Below are positions 7,162-12,636 of a stretch of 12,636 nt of DNA, piece by piece. A program made the position numbers and the translations under genes. The notes beneath the pieces are model-generated. The model did not search any database. It saw only the letters and a list, made by a program, of their open reading frames with translations, and had not been told where the DNA came from. The DNA comes from DASPFV01 sp035620975 (lineage in GTDB: Bacteria; Acidobacteriota; Vicinamibacteria; Vicinamibacterales; 2-12-FULL-66-21). The first letter of the stretch is position 1. The number at the start of each line of letters is the position of its first letter. The stretch spans positions 1 to 12,636 of the forward strand of contig DASPFV010000324.1 of assembly GCA_035620975.1 (NCBI GenBank), read 5' to 3'.

Positions 7162-8325
7162 GTGCACGTGGCCGACACAGCCAGAGTCATTCGCGAGGCC
7201 TCCACCCTCTCCGCGATGCTGAGCGGGCACGCACGGCAGGCCGAAGAACTGAGGACCATGCCGCCGCAGGTCGTCGATGCATGCGCAGCAGCGGGCCTCT
7301 TCACCTTGGCGCTCCCCGAGTCGCTCGGCGGGCTCGAATGCGATCCGCTGACGATTATCCGTGTGATAGAAGAGCTGTCGCGCGCGGATGGATCGGGTGG
7401 ATGGACCGTGATGATCGGCAACACCACCGCGTTCACCGCCTGGCTGGAGCCAGCCGTGGCGCGCGAGATCCTCGGGTCGAACCCGAACGCGGCCATGGCG
7501 GGACTGCTGATGCCGAACGGTCGGGCGGTCCCGGACGGGCAGAATCGATTCGTCGTCACAGGCCGATGGCCCTTCAACAGCGGCGCGCCGCACGCTGCGT
7601 GGTTCTGCAGCGGCATCATGGTGATGGACGGCGATCGGCCTCGCCAGGTCCATGGCCGGGCGGACTGGCGAGTCGCGTTCTTCCCCGCCTTCCAGGCGTC
7701 AATCATCGACACCTGGCACGCCGCCGGCCTGAAGGGGACGGGCAGCCACGACATCAGCGTCGACGGCATTCGCGTGCCCGAAGAGCGCACGGCGGCGCCC
7801 TTCCACGAGCGGACGCGCCACGAGGGACCGCTCTACCGCATGACGTTGTGGAGTCTGTTCATGACGATGATCGCCGGCCTGCCGCTCGGCGTCGCGCGCC
7901 GCGCGCTCGACGAGTTCCGGGAGCTCTCCAAGCGCAAGTCGCGGGCGCTGGACGGCACGAGCCTCGCCGATGACCCGGCCATCCAGGTGGATCTGGCCCG
8001 CGCCGAAGCGGATCTGCAGGCGGCCAGGGCGCTCGTCCTCGACACGTTCGCCCGGGCCTGGAATACGCTGCAGGAACGCGAGAACTCACTCGAGGAGCGG
8101 ACCTCCATGACGATGGCGGTCGTGGAGGCGATGCGGCTGTGTACCGGCGCCGTGGACATCGCGTTCCAGCGTGCCGGCGGCGGCGCGCTGTACGACACGA
8201 GCCCGTTGCAGCGCTGTTTCCGCGACATCCACGCGGCCGGTCAGCACATCGTCTTCAGCCACGAGACCTGGAAGCGGATCGGGAAGTCGCTGCTCGGACT
8301 CGAGCAGCCGACATTCATGCTGTAA
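7162..8325 (+). CDS. acyl-CoA dehydrogenase-fold flavoprotein, probably group D flavin monooxygenase type
   Basis: A 387-residue protein with the acyl-CoA dehydrogenase fold: N-terminal helical domain (about 1-100, with LFTLALPESLGG and ELSRADGSGGW), beta domain (about 110-210, with GRWPFNSG and GTGSHDISVDGIRVPE), and C-terminal type-2 helical domain (about 225-387) ending QHIVFSHETWKRIGKSLLGLE. These signatures resemble two-component flavin-dependent monooxygenases such as DszC and the HpaB/HsaA-type enzymes more than beta-oxidation dehydrogenases. Such enzymes use reduced flavin from a separate reductase to hydroxylate an aromatic or related substrate. The substrate here cannot be read from sequence. 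The start is GTG 7162 (or 7168), chosen for the AAAGGAG site and because family similarity begins just after. It stands alone on its strand, 301 bases before the cytochrome gene. Confidence 0.85.
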   Translation: MHVADTARVIREASTLSAMLSGHARQAEELRTMPPQVVDACAAAGLFTLALPESLGGLECDPLTIIRVIEELSRADGSGGWTVMIGNTTAFTAWLEPAVAREILGSNPNAAMAGLLMPNGRAVPDGQNRFVVTGRWPFNSGAPHAAWFCSGIMVMDGDRPRQVHGRADWRVAFFPAFQASIIDTWHAAGLKGTGSHDISVDGIRVPEERTAAPFHERTRHEGPLYRMTLWSLFMTMIAGLPLGVARRALDEFRELSKRKSRALDGTSLADDPAIQVDLARAEADLQAARALVLDTFARAWNTLQERENSLEERTSMTMAVVEAMRLCTGAVDIAFQRAGGGALYDTSPLQRCFRDIHAAGQHIVFSHETWKRIGKSLLGLEQPTFML

Positions 8326-8626
8326 CCGGAGCAGCGAGCCCGGCCGTTCTGCGCGCTTCGCTTCGCCTCGCCTGCCTCTGACACACGACTCGCGCATACC
8401 GATCGCAACGCGCGCTTGCGGATGATGCGTGGTAGACTCCCGGCACCCGGGGACAGCAGTCGGATGAGACTCTTCGCATGCGCGAGACACCTGAACCATG
8501 GTGATTGTCCGCGCGAAGGTGATCAAGCCATTCTCCGGGCCGGACTGCTCCTTCAGCTCCCCCCGCCCCACAGGTTGCAGCAATCGCCTCGGGCGTGGCC
8601 CTCACACACCCCTTGGTGACATCACC
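8326..8626. other. intergenic leader upstream of the cytochrome-barrel operon
   Basis: About 300 bases between the flavoprotein stop and the cytochrome start. The cytochrome frame stays open back to 8498, but that segment lacks similarity and precedes a clear signal peptide, so it is treated as untranslated. An extended -10-like sequence sits at 8430-8438. No stable terminator hairpin and no riboswitch that I recognise is visible. Confidence 0.45.
8430..8438 (+). promoter_or_regulatory. possible extended -10 promoter element of the conduit operon
   Basis: TGGTAGACT fits the extended -10 pattern TGnTAnnnT. No good -35 hexamer lies 16-18 bases upstream, as is tolerated for extended -10 promoters. 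It would give a 5' leader of roughly 180 bases before the ATG at 8627. This is a weak, position-based call. Confidence 0.3.
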
Positions 8627-9670
8627 ATGCGCACATCACGAACCTTCCACGTGCTCCTCGGCGTGCTGACGGCCGCGTTTCTCGTCGCGGTCGCGCACAC
8701 GTCGGCGCAGAACGCGGCGCCGCCCGGCGCGCTGGCCGGACTGGACGGCTATTCCGCGTCCGGATCGCGGGTCGTGGCGCTCCACTCTGCTGCCCGGCAG
8801 TCCGGCGCGCCGCAGGGGTCGTCGAGCGGCCCCGCGGGCCAGGCGCCGCAGACCCCGGGCCAGTACGTCGGCGATGCCACGTGCATCAACTGTCACGCCG
8901 ACCGGAACAACTACAGGGAAACGCCGCACGGACACGCGTTCAACGCGCGAACGCCGGCGGCCACGAGGGGCTGCGAGAGCTGCCATGGCCCCGGAAAAGC
9001 CCATGCCGACAGCGGCGACCCGGCGTTGATGCGGAGCTACGCCGAGCTGACGCCCGCGGAAGCAAGCGACACCTGCACGTCGTGCCACAACCGCGCCTCG
9101 CATGCGCTGTGGGAAGGCAGCCAGCACGACCAGCGGAACGTCACCTGCGTGACGTGCCACAGCATCCACAGCCCGGAGGGCCCGGCGCAGATCAGGGCGA
9201 AGACGCAGGTCGCGCTCTGCAGCTCCTGCCATCGCGGCATCGTGAACAAGCAGTACCGCTTCAATCACATGCCGGTGCGTGAGGGGGCGATGGCCTGCTC
9301 GTCGTGCCACAACGTGCACGGGAGCACGAACGTGCGGCTGCTCAAGGCGGGCACGACCATCGACGAGAGCTGCACGAGCTGCCATGCCGACAAGCGCGGG
9401 CCGTACCTCTGGGAACACGCACCGGTCAGCGAGAGCTGCGTGACCTGCCACGACGCGCACGGATCGAACAACGATCGGATGCTCGTCAGCAAGCAGCCGT
9501 TCCTCTGCCAGCGATGTCACGTCACGTCGCGCCACCCCCCGACGGTGTACGAGGGTTACCTGCTGAACAACTCGCAGAACGCCAACAAGATCTACAGCCG
9601 GTCCTGCACGATCTGTCATCAGCTCGTGCACGGATCCAACGCGCCCTCCGGCAAGGCGCTGCTGCGGTAG
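8627..9670 (+). CDS. DmsE/MtrA-family decaheme c-type cytochrome
   Basis: A 347-residue secreted cytochrome with exactly ten CxxCH haem-binding motifs, at residues 86-90, 116-120, 150-154, 174-178, 198-202, 224-228, 249-253, 271-275, 294-298 and 327-331. The family (MtrA, DmsE, PioA) passes electrons across the outer membrane as a wire inside a barrel protein. An N-terminal signal peptide is clear (MRTSRTF, a hydrophobic stretch to about residue 23, cleavage near HTSAQ), followed by a 60-residue low-complexity linker before the first haem. TPHGHAF and CESCHGPGKAH around the first two haems fit the DmsE branch. The ATG at 8627 is chosen because it begins the signal peptide and has GGTGA (8615-8619) seven bases upstream. 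It is followed after 12 bases by the barrel gene, so the two are surely cotranscribed. Haem attachment machinery is not in the window. Confidence 0.95.
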   Translation: MRTSRTFHVLLGVLTAAFLVAVAHTSAQNAAPPGALAGLDGYSASGSRVVALHSAARQSGAPQGSSSGPAGQAPQTPGQYVGDATCINCHADRNNYRETPHGHAFNARTPAATRGCESCHGPGKAHADSGDPALMRSYAELTPAEASDTCTSCHNRASHALWEGSQHDQRNVTCVTCHSIHSPEGPAQIRAKTQVALCSSCHRGIVNKQYRFNHMPVREGAMACSSCHNVHGSTNVRLLKAGTTIDESCTSCHADKRGPYLWEHAPVSESCVTCHDAHGSNNDRMLVSKQPFLCQRCHVTSRHPPTVYEGYLLNNSQNANKIYSRSCTICHQLVHGSNAPSGKALLR

Positions 9671-9677
9671 GGGGAGG
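9671..9677 (+). promoter_or_regulatory. ribosome binding site of the barrel gene
   Basis: GGGGAGG directly follows the cytochrome stop codon (TAG, 9668-9670) and lies five bases before the ATG at 9683. It shows tight translational linkage of the two conduit genes. Confidence 0.65.
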
Positions 9678-9682
9678 ACGCC

Positions 9683-12103
9683 ATGACGATGAGAGTCTTC
9701 ACCCTGACCGCGGCGTTCCTGCTCGTCTCGCGCGCGGGCATCGCGCAAAGCCCGCCGCAGACGCCTGCGCAGCCCGCGCCGGCGCCGGCACCGGCGACGA
9801 CCACACCCTTCGGCGGAACGGCCGACGTCGGCGGGCTCTTCACGACGACCGGCGGCGACGAAGCACGCTACGAGCGGTATCGCGACGCGCGCGACGGCCT
9901 GTTCTCGAACTTCACCCTGAAGCGCACGAGCGACAGGTATCTCTTCGACGCCTCCGCCTCCCACGTGGGGTACCGCGATCAGCAGTACAACGCGCGGTTC
10001 TTCGGCAGCCGCCTGAACGCCGGGTTCGACTGGATCTCGGTCCCGCTGAACTACAGCTACATCACGCGCACGCCCTACACCATCAACGGCACCACCCTCA
10101 CTCTGGACGACGCGGCGCAGCGCGCCGTGCAGGGGCCGACCAACGCCACCAACGACGGCACGGCGGTCGGCGTGCCGTGCGCGCCGGGCGCCCCCCCGGC
10201 CTCCTGCAGCTCGGCCGCCCTGGCCGCGCAGGCCAAGGCCAACCGGTCGATCTACGAGAGCCTGGCGACGACCTTCGACCTGCGGCAGCGGCGCGACACC
10301 GCGTCCTTCGGCCTGAACTACGCGGCCCCGCGCGACATCGACATCGACGCGCGGTTCACCACCGCCAAGCGCGGCGGCGAGCAGCCGTGGGGTGCGTCGT
10401 TCGCGTTCAACGACGCCGTCGAGCTGACGCAGCCGCTCGACCAGCGCACGAACGACCTCACGCTCGGCGCGTCCTGGGCCGGGTCGAAAGGGATGGTGCG
10501 CGTGGGCTGGGACGGCTCCTGGTTCGACAACGCGCACTCGAGCCTGACCTTCGACAACCCGATCCGCATCACGGACTTCTCCAACAACCTGGTCCCGCCC
10601 AACGGCCCGTACGACCCGAGCGGCTACAGCAACGGCAACGGCGCCGCACAAGGCCGCCAGGCGCTCGCCCCCGACAACATGATGCACGTCGTGAGCATCG
10701 TCGGGCTTTACCGGCTGCCCCGCCGCACGACGTTCAACGGCACGCTGCAGCTCACGTCACAGACGCAGGACGACACGCTCATTCCCTGGACGATCAACTC
10801 GGTCATCAACACGCCGCTCGTGTTCGCGGCCTTCCCCAACCTCGCGCAGTTGCCGCGGCCGACCGCCCAGGCCGAAGCGCAGGGCGTGAACACGCTGCTC
10901 AACCTGACCTCCCGGCCGACGCGCCGGGTGAACGTCACCGTGCGCTATCGGTACAACGATCGCGACGTCCGGACGCCGCCCTTCGATGCGACGGAGTACG
11001 TGCGCTTCGACGCCGTCCCGGAAGAGATCGAGGAAGGGGTCTCGCACCAGTTCGACACGTCGCGCCACATCTTCGACGCGAACGTCTCGTTCACTCCGAA
11101 TGGCTGGGGGACGATTCGCGCGGGATACGGGCACGAGGCGGTCGAGCGGCACGGGCGCGGGTTCAGCGATGTCGGCGAGAACGTCTTCCGGCTCTCCTAC
11201 GACGCCTACTCGAACCGGTACGTGACCGTGCGCGCCGCGCTCGATGTCGCGCGGCGTAGAGGCGAAGGCTTCGTCGAAGCGGAATCCGGCACGGACGAGG
11301 ACGAGATCGTGGGGCCAGGCGGCACCCAGCCAACGCTGCGCTACTACGACGAAGCCGACCGCAACCGGACACGGGGATCGCTGGTCTTCACCGTCACCCC
11401 GCGCGGCACGCTCGACTTCTACTTCCAGCTCGCCGCAGGCAAGGACGAGTACCTGGCCGACGACTCGGCGCCCGTGAGCCGTCCGGGCGAGCTCTTCGGC
11501 CTGGTCGAATCGACGGTCACGAGCTGGAACCTGGGAGCGAGCTATCACCCCACGGAGGTCGTCACGGTCGGCGCCAACTACGGTCGCGACACGTACGGAT
11601 CGTTCCAGCGGTCACGCAACGCGAGCCCGCCACCGGACCCGACGTGGACCGACCCGAGCCGCGACTGGACGCTCGACAACGACGACAAGGTCAACAACTT
11701 CACCCTGTTCATGGACGTGCTGCGCGCGGTACGCAACACCGACATCCGCGTCAGCTACGACTACACCGATTCGGACAACAGCTTCGTCCACGGCGGACCG
11801 CGCATTGCCTCGCTGGCGTCGGCCAACCAGTTCATCCCGCTGCCCACCGTCGAGAACGCCTGGCACCGGCTGATGGCCGACGTGCAGTACTTCCTGAACG
11901 CGCGCACCGGTGTCGGGTTCGGCTACTACTTCGAAAAGCTGGACGTCACCGACTTCAACACCATCGATACCAGCGGGCCGGTGGGCTTCGCCGCCGCCAC
12001 CGGCGTGCCGCGGCTCGACTGGCTGGGCGGGTTGGTCACCGGCTACGGCAACCGGCCGTACGACGGCCACACCGTCTCGCTCCGCGTCCTGTACCGCTTT
12101 TGA
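9683..12103 (+). CDS. MtrB/PioB-family outer-membrane beta-barrel protein
   Basis: An 806-residue outer-membrane protein, the barrel sheath of porin-cytochrome electron conduits (MtrB, DmsF and PioB relatives form about 26 strands). Residues 1-21 are a signal peptide (hydrophobic LTAAFLLVSRAGIA), then a Pro/Ala-rich linker to about residue 42. The opening segment (DVGGLFTTTGGDEARYERYR, 48-67) followed by DGLFSNF is typical of the family. The rest shows alternating aromatic and polar strands with Asp/Asn-rich turns, and it ends SLRVLYRF with the C-terminal phenylalanine recognised by the barrel assembly machinery. Two cysteines (166 and 175) sit in an Ala/Gly-rich insertion at about residues 150-185. 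Shewanella MtrB has a functionally relevant CxxC, but this spacing differs. It is the second gene of the operon, 12 bases after the cytochrome. Confidence 0.93.
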   Translation: MTMRVFTLTAAFLLVSRAGIAQSPPQTPAQPAPAPAPATTTPFGGTADVGGLFTTTGGDEARYERYRDARDGLFSNFTLKRTSDRYLFDASASHVGYRDQQYNARFFGSRLNAGFDWISVPLNYSYITRTPYTINGTTLTLDDAAQRAVQGPTNATNDGTAVGVPCAPGAPPASCSSAALAAQAKANRSIYESLATTFDLRQRRDTASFGLNYAAPRDIDIDARFTTAKRGGEQPWGASFAFNDAVELTQPLDQRTNDLTLGASWAGSKGMVRVGWDGSWFDNAHSSLTFDNPIRITDFSNNLVPPNGPYDPSGYSNGNGAAQGRQALAPDNMMHVVSIVGLYRLPRRTTFNGTLQLTSQTQDDTLIPWTINSVINTPLVFAAFPNLAQLPRPTAQAEAQGVNTLLNLTSRPTRRVNVTVRYRYNDRDVRTPPFDATEYVRFDAVPEEIEEGVSHQFDTSRHIFDANVSFTPNGWGTIRAGYGHEAVERHGRGFSDVGENVFRLSYDAYSNRYVTVRAALDVARRRGEGFVEAESGTDEDEIVGPGGTQPTLRYYDEADRNRTRGSLVFTVTPRGTLDFYFQLAAGKDEYLADDSAPVSRPGELFGLVESTVTSWNLGASYHPTEVVTVGANYGRDTYGSFQRSRNASPPPDPTWTDPSRDWTLDNDDKVNNFTLFMDVLRAVRNTDIRVSYDYTDSDNSFVHGGPRIASLASANQFIPLPTVENAWHRLMADVQYFLNARTGVGFGYYFEKLDVTDFNTIDTSGPVGFAAATGVPRLDWLGGLVTGYGNRPYDGHTVSLRVLYRF

Positions 12104-12210
12104 GCAGGAGACGGCGGGGTATTCAGCTGCCGGGGCGCGACCGTTCCAATCAGGGCGCCGCGGCGTTCCAATCGGTTAACAGGGAGAATTCGCCTTCACT
12201 CGCGCCTGCA

Positions 12211-12259
12211 CGAACCGACGGCCAGCCCGATGCTCACGATGGTTCGAAGGGTTGTTTTT
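12211..12259 (+). terminator. weak candidate terminator of the cytochrome-barrel operon
   Basis: CGAACC (12211-12216) pairs with GGTTCG (12241-12246), and a run of five T follows at 12255-12259. The stem is short, the loop is 24 bases and the T-run starts eight bases after the stem, so this is a marginal call based mainly on position. Confidence 0.2.
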
Positions 12260-12267
12260 AAGACCCC

Positions 12268-12306
12268 CTCACTGGTCGTTCCCGGGATGACGACGCCACC
12301 GGTGAG
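12268..12306 (+). repeat. stem-loop near the presumed IS110 left end
   Basis: CTCACTGGT (12268-12276) pairs with ACCGGTGAG (12298-12306) at eight of nine positions, the remaining one being a G-T wobble. CGT (12277-12279) can extend the stem with ACG (12290-12292 or 12293-12295). It may be a subterminal element of the insertion sequence or a transcription stop. Its role is inferred. Confidence 0.35.
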
Positions 12307-12319
12307 CCAAATCATCACA

Positions 12320-12500
12320 CCGAGGGTCAAGTAGAACGGCCAGATTCAGCACGGGCTGCCAGGCTAGGCCAAGCCATGCATGCAGCGGGGTGTCTCTGCG
12401 ACGGCGGCCGCGCGCGCCGTGCCGGTGCTGGACGGCCGAGGCCCTTGGAGCGAGGCGCCGCACCGCGCAGCCGGAAAACGGGCGGAGCGATTCCACGCGG
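12320..12500 (+). ncRNA. candidate bridge RNA of the IS110 element
   Basis: IS110-group elements encode, upstream of the recombinase gene, a structured RNA of about 150-200 bases whose two loops guide target and donor recognition. This stretch has the right position. It contains a nested stem-loop: CAG-CAC-GG-GCTGC (12347-12359) pairs with GCAGC-GGG-GTG-TCT-CTG (12382-12398), with GGCT (12362-12365) and AGCC (12372-12375) pairing inside. A second fold can form further on through CGGTGC (12423-12428) and GCACCG (12460-12465). The pairings are seen; the identity as bridge RNA is inference, and the limits are approximate. Confidence 0.3.
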
Positions 12501-12589
12501 CGAGTTCGGTCCCTGATCAGATGAAAAGGCCATCCACACTCGAGCGGCATAGGATCGGGGTGCTCAACATCACGCTCCCGGCCAGCCAG

Positions 12590-12595
12590 AGGAGG
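12590..12595 (+). promoter_or_regulatory. ribosome binding site of the IS110 transposase
   Basis: AGGAGG lies six bases before the ATG at 12602, a near-perfect site that fixes the start. Confidence 0.6.
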
Positions 12596-12601
12596 ACGGC
12601 C

Positions 12602-12636
12602 ATGGAGCAGTATATCGGCGTCGACTTACATAAGGC
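12602..12636 (+). CDS. IS110 family transposase, N-terminal fragment (runs off the window)
   Basis: Only the first 12 codons are present, reading MEQYIGVDLHKA. The YIGVDLHK motif is the hallmark start of IS110-family recombinases; its Asp8 is the first acidic residue of the DEDD RuvC-like catalytic domain. These enzymes move the element through a circular intermediate and, as shown for the family, are guided by a bridge RNA. The TTA, CAT and AAG codons contrast with the GC-rich codon use of the neighbours, consistent with a mobile gene. Whether the rest is intact cannot be seen. With so few residues the call rests on this motif, the strong ribosome site and the noncoding region upstream. Confidence 0.75.
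   Translation, partial: MEQYIGVDLHK

Larger units (their letters stand above)
12104..12601. other. region between the barrel gene and the IS110 transposase start
   Basis: About 500 bases without a supported gene. The first part (to about 12250) has a direct repeat CGTTCCAATC (12142-12151 and 12164-12173), a 10-base palindrome CGCCGCGGCG (12156-12165) between the copies, and a weak inverted repeat CGAACC (12211-12216) / GGTTCG (12241-12246) followed by TTTTT at 12255-12259, which could end the conduit transcript. The second part (from about 12260) probably belongs to the IS110 element and contains two further stem-loops, described separately. The minus-strand frames here are arginine-rich and match no family I know. 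Confidence 0.5.
12262..12636 (+). mobile_element. left end of an IS110-family insertion sequence (cut by window edge)
   Basis: The end of the window begins an IS110-type transposase, and IS110-group elements have several hundred noncoding bases before that gene. The exact left boundary cannot be fixed because these elements lack conventional terminal inverted repeats and make no long target duplication. I place it near the base change around 12250-12265, just before a stem-loop. The right end lies beyond the window. Confidence 0.5.

Noticed and set aside
8498..8626. 43-residue N-terminal extension of the decaheme cytochrome
   Set aside because: It would place a charged segment before an obvious signal peptide that starts with its own ATG and ribosome site at 8627.
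8636..10687. 683-residue minus-strand open frame opposite the cytochrome and barrel genes
   Set aside because: Arg/Val/Ala-rich composition typical of an antisense frame in GC-rich DNA. The plus strand encodes ten CxxCH motifs and a clear barrel protein.
9304..11259. 651-residue plus-strand open frame overlapping the cytochrome and barrel
   Set aside because: Extremely Arg-rich, out of frame with two well-supported genes and without any recognisable domain.
12269..12550. 93-residue minus-strand open frame before the IS110 gene
   Set aside because: No family, no ribosome site, and it lies in the expected noncoding left end of the element.

Overview
The window is GC-rich throughout and reads as chromosomal DNA from an Acidobacteriota-like soil or sediment bacterium. 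This placement is inferred from two gene types common in that phylum: a stand-alone duplicated MacB/FtsX permease of the ADOP type, and a DmsE-type decaheme cytochrome paired with an MtrB/PioB-type outer-membrane barrel. No rRNA, tRNA or CRISPR array is visible.

Layout. Positions 1-369 hold no gene I can support, only two strong GC-rich hairpins. An RtcB-family RNA ligase lies at 370-1782 (minus), divergent from an ADOP permease (plus, start chosen at 1938, ends 4373). Convergent with the permease is a minus-strand pair: a cysteine-rich flavodoxin-fold protein (4471-5541) downstream of a formylglycine-generating enzyme (5721-6719) that keeps both active-site cysteines. A 442-base divergent region (6720-7161) carries a good sigma-70-like promoter for the latter. 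Then come a plus-strand acyl-CoA-dehydrogenase-fold flavoprotein that looks more like a group D flavin monooxygenase (7162-8325), a 301-base leader region, and a tight two-gene operon: decaheme c-type cytochrome (8627-9670) and a 26-stranded-type outer-membrane barrel (9683-12103). The last 500 bases contain hairpins and the first 35 bases of an IS110-family transposase gene cut by the window edge.

How the genes work together. The cytochrome and barrel are the two core parts of a porin-cytochrome conduit that moves electrons between periplasm and cell exterior. No quinol-oxidising inner-membrane cytochrome, cell-surface cytochrome or surface reductase lies in the window, so direction and substrate are open. 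The other genes look like independent housekeeping or accessory functions. The flavodoxin-fold protein could in principle feed reduced flavin to the monooxygenase-like protein, but they are not in one operon. The IS110 end, with a possible bridge-RNA region, sits directly after the conduit operon. Nothing here is clearly a new system. The conduit and the IS110 left end deserve the most attention.
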